From positions 1 to 64,000 of the forward strand of contig NZ_AP018738.1 in the NCBI RefSeq assembly GCF_000974685.2: 64,000 nucleotides of DNA, in the 5' to 3' direction. A program made the translations under genes and the position numbers. The first letter of the stretch is position 1. Every line of letters begins with the position of its first letter. Positions 29,314 through 39,522 of the stretch are shown one piece after another. Under the pieces are notes generated by a model. The model was not told the origin of the DNA and made no database searches. It worked only from the letters and a program-made list of their open reading frames with translations. Origin of the DNA: Ferriphaselus amnicola. Its GTDB lineage: Bacteria; Pseudomonadota; Gammaproteobacteria; Burkholderiales; Gallionellaceae.

Positions 29314-31037
29314 GCTTCACCTTACACGGCATCGCGGTTTCCAGCGGCATCGCTATCGGCCATGCCCATCTGATTTCGCATACCTCTCTGGAGGTGGCGC
29401 ACTATGTTTTGCCCAAGGCCTTCGTTTCCGAGGAGATCGCTCGGCTAGATGCGGCGCTGCAAGCCACGCGCGAGGAGCTAGACAATCTGCGTACCAGTCG
29501 CCCCAGCCAAGTCGCGGCAGAATTCGATGCCTTCTTGGATTTGCACTTGATGTTGCTCGACGATGAGCACATTAGCCATGCCGCACGAAGCATGATCGAA
29601 CGCGAGCAGTGTAATGCCGAGTGGGCGCTCAAAGTACAGATGGACGCCTTGGTCATCCAGTTCGAAGCATTCGAAGATGCCTACTTGCGCGAACGCAAGA
29701 GCGATGTGGTACAAGTAGTTGAGCGCGTGCTCAAAAGCTTGTCTGGGCAACCTGGCCATGTCCCGCCGCCCGCCAGTCACGGCCTGAGCACCATCCTGAT
29801 CGCACACGATCTGTCGCCCGCCGACCTGATTCAGTATAAGTCACATCAATTTGCCGCGTTCCTCACCGATCTAGGGGGCGCAACTTCGCACACTGCCATT
29901 GTTGCGCGTGGCTTGAACACCCCCTGCGTAGTTGGCCTTCATCATGCCCGCGAGCTGATCCGTGAAGATGATCTGATCGTGGTCGATGGTGATCAAGGCG
30001 TAGTCATCGTCAATCCCGACCGAAATATTTCGGCAGAATATCGACTGCGTCAAAGCCAGTGGGAACTGGAACGCAAGAAACTGAAGCGGCTGCGCTCAAC
30101 TCGTGCCAACACCCTCGACGGCACCACTATCGAGTTGCAGGCTAACATCGAGATGCCGCATGACGTGCCTGAAGCCAAGGAGAACGGAGCCACTGGCGTC
30201 GGCCTGTTCCGCAGCGAATTCCTGTTCCTTAACCGTGACAGCCTGCCCGGCGAAGAAGAGCAATTCGAAGCCTATCGTGCCGTCGCCGAAGGCATGGACG
30301 GTTTGCCGGTCACCATCCGTACCTTTGACTTGGGGGCGGACAAGCAGATCAAGGGAGCCGAGCGAGTCGCCAGCAATCCGGCGCTGGGATTACGTGCCAT
30401 CCGCCTGTGTCTCGCCGAGCCGCAGCTGTTCCAAACCCAGTTGCGTGCGCTGCTGCGCGCCTCAGTCTATGGCAACGTGAAGATTCTGGTACCTATGCTC
30501 TCCAGCATCTCGGAGATCAACCAGACGCTCCAGTTCATCGAGATGACCAAGCGCCAACTCGATGATCAAGGGATTCCGTTCAATCGTACCGTTCCCATCG
30601 GCGGCATGATCGAGATCCCCGCTGCCGCGCTGGCGCTCAACGTCTTCGTCAAAAAGCTAGACTTTCTCTCCATTGGCACCAATGATTTGATTCAGTACAC
30701 GCTGGCGATCGACCGCACTGACGAAGAGGTGGCACATCTGTACGATCCGCTGCATCCGGCTATTCTGTACTTGCTGGCACACATCATCGGCACCGCGAAC
30801 AAGGCGGGTGTGCCGATTTCGGTCTGCGGTGAAATGGCCGGTGAGCTGTCTTACACACGCTTGTTGCTCGGCTTTGGTCTGCGTCAGTTCTCGATGCAAG
30901 CCGGCCAACTGCTCGGCGTCAAACAGCGCGTACTCACCACCAGCGTGCCTGACATCGTGCCACTGGTGCAAAAGATCCTACGTTCGGATGATCCGCTGAA
31001 GATCCGCGACCTGCTGAACAAGCTGAATTCTCTATAA
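29310..31037 (+). CDS. ptsI: PTS enzyme I (phosphoenolpyruvate-protein phosphotransferase)
   Basis: EI takes phosphate from PEP and passes it to HPr. A GTG start at 29310 overlaps the HPr stop (GTGA) with GGAGAAGG just upstream, giving 575 aa, the usual EI length; the longer frame from 29142 lies inside ptsH. The active histidine is in GGATSHTAIVARG, and the PEP-binding barrel has the motif GTNDLIQYTLAIDRTDEEVA near the C-terminus. With EIIA and HPr it completes a permease-less, probably regulatory PTS. Confidence 0.96.
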   Translation: MSFTLHGIAVSSGIAIGHAHLISHTSLEVAHYVLPKAFVSEEIARLDAALQATREELDNLRTSRPSQVAAEFDAFLDLHLMLLDDEHISHAARSMIEREQCNAEWALKVQMDALVIQFEAFEDAYLRERKSDVVQVVERVLKSLSGQPGHVPPPASHGLSTILIAHDLSPADLIQYKSHQFAAFLTDLGGATSHTAIVARGLNTPCVVGLHHARELIREDDLIVVDGDQGVVIVNPDRNISAEYRLRQSQWELERKKLKRLRSTRANTLDGTTIELQANIEMPHDVPEAKENGATGVGLFRSEFLFLNRDSLPGEEEQFEAYRAVAEGMDGLPVTIRTFDLGADKQIKGAERVASNPALGLRAIRLCLAEPQLFQTQLRALLRASVYGNVKILVPMLSSISEINQTLQFIEMTKRQLDDQGIPFNRTVPIGGMIEIPAAALALNVFVKKLDFLSIGTNDLIQYTLAIDRTDEEVAHLYDPLHPAILYLLAHIIGTANKAGVPISVCGEMAGELSYTRLLLGFGLRQFSMQAGQLLGVKQRVLTTSVPDIVPLVQKILRSDDPLKIRDLLNKLNSL

Positions 31038-31040
31038 ACC

Positions 31041-31805
31041 ATGAAAATCGCTACCTGGAATGTGAACTCCCTCAAGGTGCGTCTGCCGCATTTGCTGGAC
31101 TGGATGGCGGCGACGCAGCCCGATGTCGTGTGCCTGCAAGAGACCAAGACCGAGGATAAGAACTTCCCGTTGGCAGAGTTGCAGCAGGCGGGCTATCACG
31201 TGGTATTCAGCGGACAGAAAACCTACAACGGTGTAGCGATCCTCGCTAAATCTGAGCTCTCCGATGTGCAGATGGGCATTCCCAATTTCGATGATGAGCA
31301 AAGGCGCGTGATTGCTGCCACCGTGGATGGTTTGCGCATCGTGTGTGTCTATATCCCCAACGGTCAGAGCCTAGATTCCGACAAGTATCAGTACAAATTA
31401 CGCTGGCTGGAAGCGCTTACTCACTGGCTACGCGATGAGATGTCTCGCCACCCTAAGCTAGCCTTGCTGGGCGACTACAACATCGCGCCGGATGACCGCG
31501 ATCTGTACGACCCAGAGGGCTGGGCGGGCAATATCTTGGTGAGTGAACCTGAACGCGCAGCGTTCTACCGGCTGGAAGGGCTGGGACTGAAGGACAGCTT
31601 CCGCCTGTTCGAGCAGCCGGAGAAATCCTATTCTTGGTGGGATTACCGCATGATGGCTTTCCGCCGTAACATGGGGCTGCGCATTGATCATATCCTGCTC
31701 TCTGTCCCGCTGGTAGCCGGTTGTACTTCCTGCACCATCGACCGCGCGCCACGCAAGCTTGAGCGCCCTTCTGATCACACGCCTGTCATCGCGGAGCTAA
31801 GCTGA
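31041..31805 (+). CDS. xth: Exodeoxyribonuclease III
   Basis: This class II AP endonuclease / 3'-5' exonuclease acts in base-excision repair. The 254-aa protein has the full exonuclease-endonuclease-phosphatase fold: MKIATWNVNSLKVRLPHLL, CLQETKTEDKNFP, the GDYNIAPDDRD block and the C-terminal RPSDHTPVIAEL with catalytic Asp-His. It starts 3 bases after ptsI, and waaC begins one base after its stop, so it sits in a compact plus-strand run. Confidence 0.95.
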   Translation: MKIATWNVNSLKVRLPHLLDWMAATQPDVVCLQETKTEDKNFPLAELQQAGYHVVFSGQKTYNGVAILAKSELSDVQMGIPNFDDEQRRVIAATVDGLRIVCVYIPNGQSLDSDKYQYKLRWLEALTHWLRDEMSRHPKLALLGDYNIAPDDRDLYDPEGWAGNILVSEPERAAFYRLEGLGLKDSFRLFEQPEKSYSWWDYRMMAFRRNMGLRIDHILLSVPLVAGCTSCTIDRAPRKLERPSDHTPVIAELS

Positions 31806-31806
31806 G

Positions 31807-32757
31807 ATGCGCATCTTGCTGGTCAAAACATCGTCGCTGGGAGACGTGCTGCACAACCTGCCGGTGGTCACGGACATTCTGCATCACTTTCCTGAAGCCG
31901 AGATCGACTGGGTGGTGGAAGAGAACTTTGCCGAGCTGCCCAAGTTGCATCCTGGCGTGCAACGCGTACTTACCGTGGCGATCCGTCGCTGGCGCAGAGA
32001 ACGAAAAACTGCGCGAGAAGAGATCCGCCGATCGGTTGCCGCCATCCGTGAGCACGACTACGACTTTGTGATTGACACTCAAGGCCTGTTGAAAAGTGCG
32101 CTGGTGATGCGTAACGCCTTTGGCGTGCGCTGTGGCTACAGCTTTCTATCGGCGCGTGAGCCGTTAGCCAGCCTTTTTTATCACAAATGCTTTTCGGTTC
32201 CGAAGAAGCAACATGCGGTTGAACGCAACCGCCAATTGGTCGCACAAGCCTTGGGCTACACGCTTGATACACCTGCCGACTACGGCATTCAGCCTCCTGA
32301 CATTGCGTTGAAATGGCTGAAAGCCAGTACGTATGCCGTGTTGCTGCATGCTACCAGCCGCGCCGACAAGTTATGGGAAGAGGCCAACTGGGTCGAGTTA
32401 GGTAAACAACTACAGCGACAGGGAGTGCGTAGCGTCTTGCCGTGGGGTAGCCCGAGCGAACTGGCACGCGCCCAACGACTTGCTGCGGCCATCCCCGCAG
32501 CTATCTGCGCTCCGCGCCTAGACTTGGCCGAAGCCGCTACGCTGTTGGGAGGAGCGCAAGCCGTCGTCGGCGTGGACACCGGTTTGGCACACCTTGCCGC
32601 CGCCCTTGCTGTGCCTACCGTGGGCATCTACACCGCTACCGATCCGGTATTGACCGGGCTTTACGCGGGGGCGCGTGCTGTCAATCTGGGTGGCAAGGCG
32701 CAATCGCCCAGCGTGGAAGCAGTCATGGCGGCGCTGGGGCAAGTGCGTCGTGCCTAG
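31807..32757 (+). CDS. waaC: Lipopolysaccharide heptosyltransferase I
   Basis: WaaC adds the first heptose to Kdo2-lipid A at the inner face of the cytoplasmic membrane. The 316-aa GT9-family protein starts MRILLVKTSSLGDVLHNLPV and has the C-terminal donor-binding region with GVDTGLAHLAAALAVPTVG. Its final 8 bases overlap the GTG start of waaA, so two consecutive LPS core steps are coupled in translation. Confidence 0.95.
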   Translation: MRILLVKTSSLGDVLHNLPVVTDILHHFPEAEIDWVVEENFAELPKLHPGVQRVLTVAIRRWRRERKTAREEIRRSVAAIREHDYDFVIDTQGLLKSALVMRNAFGVRCGYSFLSAREPLASLFYHKCFSVPKKQHAVERNRQLVAQALGYTLDTPADYGIQPPDIALKWLKASTYAVLLHATSRADKLWEEANWVELGKQLQRQGVRSVLPWGSPSELARAQRLAAAIPAAICAPRLDLAEAATLLGGAQAVVGVDTGLAHLAAALAVPTVGIYTATDPVLTGLYAGARAVNLGGKAQSPSVEAVMAALGQVRRA

Positions 32758-34006
32758 GCTGTATTACAACATCCTGCTCTGGTTGTTGCTGCCGTACATC
32801 TTCATCCATTTATTGTGGCGCGGGCGCAAACAACCGGAGTATCGCCAGCGTATCCCAGAACGCTTTGGGCTTTATGAAACGCCCGCTCCCATTCGCCCGG
32901 TGCTCTGGCTACACACAGTTTCGGTTGGCGAAACGCGCGCAGCGGTGACGCTGGTACAAGCTTTACAGCGCGATTATCCAAACCATCACATTCTGCTCAC
33001 CCATACCACGCCCACGGGCATGGCGATGAGCGAACAGTTGTTTGGTGACAGCGTACATCGTGTCTATTTGCCCTATGACTATCCTTTCGCCGTGCAGCGA
33101 TTTCTGGAGCATTTTCGTCCCAAGTTAGGCGTGCTGCTGGAAACTGAAATCTGGCCAAATCTGATCCACCATTGCCATGAGTGTCGTATTCCCATGTTGT
33201 TGCTCAATGCGCGGTTATCCGAGCGTTCTGCGGCCGGCTACGCTCGATTCGGTGGGCTGACGAGCGCAGCTTTGGCGGAGTTGGCCGGTGTGGCGGCACA
33301 GACCTTTGATGATGCTACACGCTTGGGCCGACTGGGCGCGCGCGAGGTGTCAGTGATGGGTAATTTGAAATTCGAGATCGTTCCGCCTGACGCTCAGCGT
33401 GAACTTGGACATCAACTGCGCGAACTGTTTGGTGCGTCGCGTCGCGTATTCCTCGCGGCGAGCACTCGCGAAGGCGAGGAGGCGCTGCTGCTGGCCGAGC
33501 TTGCCAAGCTGACAGAAACCGATCTGCTGACCGTAATCGTGCCGCGGCATCCACAACGGTTCGACGAAGTCGCCGCGTTGATCGAAAGATACGGTCTGCG
33601 CTATCAGCGCCGCAGCGCCAATCAGCCCATCGCAGCCGACACCCAAGTGGTGCTGGGTGACAGCATGGGTGAGATGTTCGCTTACTATGAGGCGTGCGAT
33701 CTGGCCTTCATCGGCGGCAGCCTGCTGGAGTTTGGCGGGCAAAATCTGCTGGAAGCCTGTGCGGTGGGTAAGCCGGTGTTGTTGGGGCTGCACACGTACA
33801 ATTTTACCCAAGCCGCGCAACAGGCGGTGGCGGCGGGTGCGGCAGAGCGCGTTAAGGATGCGAATCAGTTGCTGGAACGAGTCAACCAGCTACGCGATGA
33901 CAGCGCTGCGCTTGCCGCGATGGGCGAGCAGGGCAAAGCATTCGTGATCGCCCATCGCGGCGCGACAGCAAAAGCTTTGACACTGATCGCCGAGCTAATC
34001 GCCTAA
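32750..34006 (+). CDS. waaA: 3-deoxy-D-manno-octulosonic acid (Kdo) transferase
   Basis: WaaA (KdtA) transfers Kdo from CMP-Kdo to lipid IVA. A GTG at 32750 overlapping the waaC end gives 418 aa and the normal start with one N-terminal membrane helix (about 5-22, [20 protein letters not shown]). The GT-B fold is visible in [27 protein letters not shown] and the acceptor/donor region [23 protein letters not shown]. No ATG fits; the longer frame from 32675 lies within waaC. Its 3' end overlaps convergent lolA by 12 bases. Confidence 0.95.
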   Translation: MPRLYYNILLWLLLPYIFIHLLWRGRKQPEYRQRIPERFGLYETPAPIRPVLWLHTVSVGETRAAVTLVQALQRDYPNHHILLTHTTPTGMAMSEQLFGDSVHRVYLPYDYPFAVQRFLEHFRPKLGVLLETEIWPNLIHHCHECRIPMLLLNARLSERSAAGYARFGGLTSAALAELAGVAAQTFDDATRLGRLGAREVSVMGNLKFEIVPPDAQRELGHQLRELFGASRRVFLAASTREGEEALLLAELAKLTETDLLTVIVPRHPQRFDEVAALIERYGLRYQRRSANQPIAADTQVVLGDSMGEMFAYYEACDLAFIGGSLLEFGGQNLLEACAVGKPVLLGLHTYNFTQAAQQAVAAGAAERVKDANQLLERVNQLRDDSAALAAMGEQGKAFVIAHRGATAKALTLIAELIA

Positions 34007-34609
34007 TACATCCGCACCCTTGGGTGGGGTGAACTTGAATAGCCCAGGTGCGAGTGTCGGGTTGCGCTTGAGGTTGGAGAAGCGCAGCACGGTAGCGTGG
34101 CCGAAGTTGTCATGTAGCTCCATCGCAGCCAGCTCACCCTGAGCGCTGAAGCCCAGAAGGATCACTTCAAAATTGGTTTCTCGGCTCTTGGGCGTGGCCT
34201 CGACCCAATCGAGCCCAGCCTGATTGCCAATGTCTTTCAGGCTGAAGCTGCGTTCGATCTCGTTGTTACCCGCGAGCAATGCCGCTGGACTGCTGCCAAG
34301 CGCGGCATCCAGTTTTTTCACCGTGACCTGATTCAGGTCGACGTCGTATAGCCAGAATTTAGCGCCATCGCCGACAATGAGTTGCTCATAGGGTTTTTGA
34401 TACTGCCAGCGGAATTTTCCGGGGCGGACGAACTGCATGATGCCCGAGGCAGACTGAAGCTTCCTGCCGTTCTTGTCCATCACGGTTTGGCTGAAGTCGG
34501 CCTGAGCGCTGCGACTTCCTTCCATGAACGCTTTCAGGCGATCAATGCTGCCAGCGTGACTAAGCAGTGGAAGCAGGGAAAACAAGAGGGCGGTAGTTGT
34601 GCGCAGCAT
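33995..34609 (-). CDS. lolA: Outer-membrane lipoprotein carrier protein LolA
   Basis: LolA ferries lipoproteins through the periplasm from LolCDE to LolB. The 204-aa product has a signal peptide ([20 protein letters not shown]) and the LolA fold. The ATG at 34609 is chosen because GGAG (34616-34619) lies five bases upstream; the GTG at 34615 would overlap that site. It directly follows ftsK on the same strand, a common order. Its 3' end overlaps the end of waaA. Confidence 0.94.
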   Translation of the reverse strand: MLRTTTALLFSLLPLLSHAGSIDRLKAFMEGSRSAQADFSQTVMDKNGRKLQSASGIMQFVRPGKFRWQYQKPYEQLIVGDGAKFWLYDVDLNQVTVKKLDAALGSSPAALLAGNNEIERSFSLKDIGNQAGLDWVEATPKSRETNFEVILLGFSAQGELAAMELHDNFGHATVLRFSNLKRNPTLAPGLFKFTPPKGADVLGD

Positions 34610-34611
34610 AC

Positions 34612-36894
34612 TCACTCCGTACGGGTAGGTGCGATCACTTCGCGGTTGCCGTTGCTTTGCATCGGAGTCACCACGCCTGCGCGTTCCATCTGCTCCACTA
34701 GGCGGGCGGCGCGGTTGTAGCCGATGCGCAGATGGCGCTGCACCAGAGAAATCGAGGCGCGGCGTGAACTGACCACGATCTCAACCGCTTGATCGTAGAG
34801 CGGATCAGCTTCTGCATCGCTTCCACCCTCGCTTACTTCACCACCTTCGCTAGACTCGTCCATCGACGTCAGAATGCCATCGATGTAGTTCGGTTCGGAC
34901 TGCGCCTTGAGGTGTTCAGCAATACGATGAACCTCCTGATCGGAGACGAAGGCGCCATGTACCCGCGTCGGGTAACCGGTGCCGGGCGATAGATACAGCA
35001 TGTCGCCCTGCCCGAGCAGCGCTTCTGCGCCCATTTGGTCGAGAATGGTGCGCGAGTCGATCTTGCTGGACACTTGGAAGGCCACGCGCGTTGGCACGTT
35101 GGCTTTAATCAGGCCAGTGATGACATCCACCGAAGGGCGCTGGGTGGCTAGCACCAGATGGATACCCGAGGCGCGTGCCTTCTGCGCCAAGCGGGCGATC
35201 AACTCCTCGATCTTTTTGCCTACCACCATCATCAGGTCGGCCAGCTCGTCGATGAAGATGACGATGAGCGGCATCTCTTCTAATGCTTCAGGATTGTCCG
35301 GCGTGAGCGTGAACGGATTGGTCAGTGGCTGCCCAGCCTTAGCGGCTTCACGCACTTTCTGGTTATAGCCACCGATGTTGCGCACGCCCAGTGCTGACAT
35401 CAGCTTGTAGCGCTTGTCCATCTCCTGCACGGCCCAGTTGAGCGCAGAAGCGGCTTGGCGCATGTCGGTCACGACCGGTGCCAGTAGGTGCGGAATGCCT
35501 TCATAGACTGACAGTTCCAGCATTTTTGGGTCGATCAGGATCAATCGAACTTCCTGTGGCGTGGCTTTGTACAGCAGGCTGAGGATCATGGCGTTGATTG
35601 CCACCGACTTGCCTGAGCCGGTTGTGCCTGCCACCAGCGCATGTGGCATCTTGCCCAGATCCGCAACGATAGGGTTGCCAGAAATATCCTTACCCATGGC
35701 AATGGTCAGATGCGATGCCATGTCGGCATAGACCTTGGAGCTGAGTATCTCGGATAGCTTAACCACCTGTCGGCGCGGGTTGGGTAGTTCCAGTGCCATG
35801 TAAGCCTTGCCGGGGATGGTCTCGACTACGCGGATGCTGATGACTGATAGCGCACGGGCCAAGTCTTTGACCAGATTCATGATCTGGCTTCCCTTTACGC
35901 CCACGGCGGGCTCGATCTCGTAGCGAGTGATGACCGGCCCCGGCAACGCAGCCATGACTTTGACCTCGACTCCGAAGTCCATCAGCTTGCGTTCGATCAA
36001 ACGCGAGGTGAACTCCAGCGTATCTTGCGAGATTGTCTCGGTCTCTTGCGGTGGCGGGTCGAGCAGATGCAGCGGAGGTAAGGCCGAATCAGGCATCTCG
36101 GCGAACAACGGGGTTTGCCGTTCCACTGCCATACGGTTGGATTGCGGCACATCGACTATGGCTGGTTCAAACCGAATAGGTTTGTTTTCCTCCACACGCC
36201 GCTTCTCTTCAACCACCTCAACCAATCGTTCGCTCGCGGCTTGCTCACCGATACGCTTATCTTGGCGAGTTTGCCAGCGAATACGGGAGTGCATGAAAGT
36301 GGTCTCGATCACGCCCCCCAGCCAGTCGGAGAATCGCAGCCAAGATAATCCACTGAACAGGCTAAATCCTACAGCCATTAGTACCAGCAAGATCAGCGTC
36401 GAGCCGGTGAAGCCTAGCGACAGCGCCAACGGGTCACCCAACAATGCGCCCAACATCCCTCCTGGCGCTTGCGGTAGCAGTGCTTTTAGACTGTGCAGCC
36501 GTAATGATTCCAGTGCGCTGCTGCATAGTAACAGTAAGAAAAATCCTATCAAAGCAACAGAGAGTGCGCGGCGGTCGAACAAACTGTCGGCACGCAGCTG
36601 ACGGTAACCCGCCCACACTTGTTGTAATAGAAAGACTGTCCACCACCAAGCCGATAGGCCGAACAGCGAAAGTAACACATCCGCCAACCAGGCCCCGATC
36701 GTGCCGCCGGGATTGCGTGTCACGCCTACGGTTTCATTGTGCGACCAGGCAGGGTCGGCAGGGTCATATCCGTAGAGAATCAATACCAGATAAACAGCGA
36801 TAGCGGCCAGCACCAGCCAGCGCGATTCGCGCAACAGCGTCGTCAACTGACTAGGCAAGGAGGATGTTTTACCTGACACATCATTCAGTGCCAT
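34612..36894 (-). CDS. ftsK: DNA translocase FtsK
   Basis: FtsK anchors at the septum and pumps DNA to finish chromosome segregation and dimer resolution. The 760-aa protein has four to five N-terminal membrane helices (about 25-190), a short linker (about 225-290), a RecA-like motor with Walker A GTTGSGKS and the [13 protein letters not shown] Walker B region, and a C-terminal winged-helix gamma domain (from about 690, ending [16 protein letters not shown]) that reads KOPS sites. The linker is short compared with E. coli FtsK. lolA follows immediately. Confidence 0.96.
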   Translation of the reverse strand: MALNDVSGKTSSLPSQLTTLLRESRWLVLAAIAVYLVLILYGYDPADPAWSHNETVGVTRNPGGTIGAWLADVLLSLFGLSAWWWTVFLLQQVWAGYRQLRADSLFDRRALSVALIGFFLLLLCSSALESLRLHSLKALLPQAPGGMLGALLGDPLALSLGFTGSTLILLVLMAVGFSLFSGLSWLRFSDWLGGVIETTFMHSRIRWQTRQDKRIGEQAASERLVEVVEEKRRVEENKPIRFEPAIVDVPQSNRMAVERQTPLFAEMPDSALPPLHLLDPPPQETETISQDTLEFTSRLIERKLMDFGVEVKVMAALPGPVITRYEIEPAVGVKGSQIMNLVKDLARALSVISIRVVETIPGKAYMALELPNPRRQVVKLSEILSSKVYADMASHLTIAMGKDISGNPIVADLGKMPHALVAGTTGSGKSVAINAMILSLLYKATPQEVRLILIDPKMLELSVYEGIPHLLAPVVTDMRQAASALNWAVQEMDKRYKLMSALGVRNIGGYNQKVREAAKAGQPLTNPFTLTPDNPEALEEMPLIVIFIDELADLMMVVGKKIEELIARLAQKARASGIHLVLATQRPSVDVITGLIKANVPTRVAFQVSSKIDSRTILDQMGAEALLGQGDMLYLSPGTGYPTRVHGAFVSDQEVHRIAEHLKAQSEPNYIDGILTSMDESSEGGEVSEGGSDAEADPLYDQAVEIVVSSRRASISLVQRHLRIGYNRAARLVEQMERAGVVTPMQSNGNREVIAPTRTE

Positions 36895-36957
36895 GCCAAA
36901 CTTTCGCTTATTAGGACGGAGGGACGAGAAAAAACTAAGAAGTTCAAAGGTTGGCGC

Positions 36958-37620
36958 TCACTGCTCTTTAGGTGGGACTAATCCCATGCGCTCAGCTACG
37001 CGCATGGCTTCAAAACGACTGCTAATGTGGAGGACCTGATACACGGCAGCAATGTGAATCTTCACCGTACCTTCTGCCAAGCCCATGATTTCTGCAATCT
37101 CCTTATTCGACAGACCTCGTCCAAGCAAAGTGAGCGCTTCGTTCTGACGAGTGCTGAGGCCGTGAGCATTTGTCTGTCTGCGCGATCCTACCGGTGTGCT
37201 CAGAGGCTGATCATGCGGAAGTGCCACTTGCAACAACTGTGGCGGCAGGTAGATGCCTCCCTCCAATACTAGCCTGAGAGCATTGAGCATAACCTTGCTT
37301 GGTGTACTTTTGGAGATGAAGCCTACGGCTCCACTTTCCATGACCCGTTCAATCTCCTCGCGATGATCCAACCCAGAAATCACAACTATGACCGCATCGG
37401 GGTAACGGTGATGAAATTGCCGCACGGATGCGGCACCCTCGCTCCCCGGCATGGATAGATCCATCAATACCAAATCGAACTTAGGGCTGACCTCCATGCG
37501 GCGTAATGCTTCGGGAAAATTGGCGGCTTCGATGATCTCCACTTCATCGCCGAGTTGCTGCAATACGTAGCGCATTCCATCGCGAAACAGCGCGTGATCG
37601 TCTGCGATCAGTATTTTCAT
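36958..37620 (-). CDS. LuxR/NarL-family response regulator
   Basis: The 220-aa protein has an N-terminal receiver with phospho-acceptor Asp54 (FDLVLMDLSMPGSEG) and a conserved Lys in GFISKSTPS, then a C-terminal LuxR-type helix-turn-helix (LSTRQNEALTLLGRGLSNKEIAEIMGL). The start at 37620 (MKILIADDHALFRDGM) fits the family; a longer frame to 37665 is unlikely. It lies 64 bp downstream of a hybrid histidine kinase on the same strand, its likely partner. Target genes are unknown. Confidence 0.9.
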   Translation of the reverse strand: MKILIADDHALFRDGMRYVLQQLGDEVEIIEAANFPEALRRMEVSPKFDLVLMDLSMPGSEGAASVRQFHHRYPDAVIVVISGLDHREEIERVMESGAVGFISKSTPSKVMLNALRLVLEGGIYLPPQLLQVALPHDQPLSTPVGSRRQTNAHGLSTRQNEALTLLGRGLSNKEIAEIMGLAEGTVKIHIAAVYQVLHISSRFEAMRVAERMGLVPPKEQ

Positions 37621-37684
37621 GGTTTTCCCCTGATTTTCTAATATCTCAGTGTAATCATACCGCAAGACGCGGAGAGGTGCGTGG

Positions 37685-39508
37685 TCAACGCGGCCCTTGC
37701 ACGGATTGGTAGATTACAGCGCGTAAGCGCACTGGGGATAGTGGTTTATGTAACAAGATGGCTTGATTGGATTGAATTTCCCGAAGCGCTTCGCTACCCG
37801 TATCGCCAGTAACTACGATAACGGGTAACGACGGCCCCCATAACTCCCGCATTTGTTTGAGTGCGTGGATAGCCGTCACTCCAGCAGGCAGGCGGTAATC
37901 ACTGAGCAGAACATCTGGGCGCTGCTTCTCTTTTTCGTACTGAGCGATCAATTCATCAGGTAATGCAGCAGCAAACACGATGCAGCCCCATGACTCCAGT
38001 AGCGCCTGCGTCGCCTCGCGTATCTCTGCATCATCCTCCAGCAAAGCAACGTGCGTGGCATAAATATCTTCCGCCTCTTCTAAGACCCGATAAGGGAAAG
38101 TCTCTCGATCCGCATCACCCAGAGGAACGGTGAAACAAATTGATGTTCCACGCCCTAGCTCTGACTTAACCACCAAATGGTAACCGAGTAGCTTTTCTAC
38201 GCGGCGCACAATGGAAAGTCCCAGCCCCAATCCCTGTCGACGATCTCGTTGTGAGTTGTTCGATTGAAAATACTCATCAAAGATGCGCGGCAGGTCTTCT
38301 TTGCTGATGCCAATACCGGTATCAGCCACGCAGATTTTTACTTTGTCGCCAACCAGATGACACATGACCTCGACCTTGCCTTCGGTGGTATAGCGAATCG
38401 CATTCGAGGCCAAGTTGCGAATGATTTGTTCCAGTAGATGCGGATCACTATGAATCACCACTCCGTCAAACTGTTCAGAGAACACCGGAATAGTGAAGGC
38501 CAAACCCTGCTCTTGTGCAATGCGATGAAACTCCAGATAAAGGCGATCAAGTAGGTGCTGAAGATTGAAGTGCTGCAGCTGCGGCTGGACCACGCCAGAC
38601 TCCAAGCGCGAAATGTTGAGCAAGGCACTAAGCATATCGGTCAGCGAATTCACCGAGCTTTCGATTTGCCCAGCCAGCTTTTGCGCAATGGGATCTCGGC
38701 CATGGATATGGCTGCTTAACGCATCGCTGAACAGCATCAGGGCCTGCAAAGGTTGGCGTAGATCGTGGCTTGCAGCAGCTAGAAAGCGCGATTTCTCGCG
38801 GTTGGCGGTCTCGGCCTTTTCACGCGCTTGTTCGGAAATGATTTGCTCATGTGATAAGTCTTTCAGCAACGCGGTATTTTCGTGGCCGCGCAAGAGCGCT
38901 TCGAGTAAACGACGGCTTAATTTATACCCATCGTTGAGCACTGTGATGGAATACAACAACAGCATCGCACCTAGCGCCAAATGAATTTCATCGCCCTCGG
39001 CGAAAACTCGCAGAGTGATCGGCGTTAGCACGAGTATTTCCCAGATAATCAGAGCGGGTACGAAAATTGGGTTGATCGTAACTGCGCCTGCTGCGAGTCC
39101 AAGTGCGACTGAGATTAGCAGCGCCTGAAAGCCGAGATTGTCGGCAACGAACATCACTACTCCAGCGGCTCCCCACAACCCTCCCAGCAACGTGACAAAG
39201 ATCACGAAATGGCGTGCCCAGCGTTGACATTGCTCTACCGTGGTTACTTCAGCGCGATGTTGGAATAGGAATAGCCCATCGAGTGCCAACCCCGTGAGCA
39301 TCAGCGCTAGCCATCCCGACAGAATATGGGTAGCAACGACTCCCCACATCATCCAAACCAAGGCGAGGGCGAGTAATGCCTGACTTACAATCATTACGGG
39401 ATAGGCATCAAGACGCGTGCGTATCTGATCGGCACGGATCAGCAAGGTGCTTTCATCTATATGGAATCGTAGCTCCTCGACTAAGGTGGGCAGGTTTTTA
39501 CTGTCCAT
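37685..39508 (-). CDS. Hybrid sensor histidine kinase with C-terminal receiver
   Basis: The 607-aa protein has six to seven N-terminal membrane helices (about 38-195) with very short loops, then a coiled segment, HisKA with phospho-His248 (FLAAASHDLRQPLQALML), an HATPase domain (N-box NLASNAIRYT, then VADTGIGIS and GLGLGLSIV), and a receiver with Asp537 in LLSDYRLPAG. No periplasmic sensing domain is evident, so it may sense through its membrane part. It sits between the SCO1 gene (14 bp away) and the LuxR-type regulator. Copper or respiration sensing would fit the context but is inference. Confidence 0.9.
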   Translation of the reverse strand: MDSKNLPTLVEELRFHIDESTLLIRADQIRTRLDAYPVMIVSQALLALALVWMMWGVVATHILSGWLALMLTGLALDGLFLFQHRAEVTTVEQCQRWARHFVIFVTLLGGLWGAAGVVMFVADNLGFQALLISVALGLAAGAVTINPIFVPALIIWEILVLTPITLRVFAEGDEIHLALGAMLLLYSITVLNDGYKLSRRLLEALLRGHENTALLKDLSHEQIISEQAREKAETANREKSRFLAAASHDLRQPLQALMLFSDALSSHIHGRDPIAQKLAGQIESSVNSLTDMLSALLNISRLESGVVQPQLQHFNLQHLLDRLYLEFHRIAQEQGLAFTIPVFSEQFDGVVIHSDPHLLEQIIRNLASNAIRYTTEGKVEVMCHLVGDKVKICVADTGIGISKEDLPRIFDEYFQSNNSQRDRRQGLGLGLSIVRRVEKLLGYHLVVKSELGRGTSICFTVPLGDADRETFPYRVLEEAEDIYATHVALLEDDAEIREATQALLESWGCIVFAAALPDELIAQYEKEKQRPDVLLSDYRLPAGVTAIHALKQMRELWGPSLPVIVVTGDTGSEALREIQSNQAILLHKPLSPVRLRAVIYQSVQGPR

Positions 39509-39522
39509 GATGCTCCCCTCTG

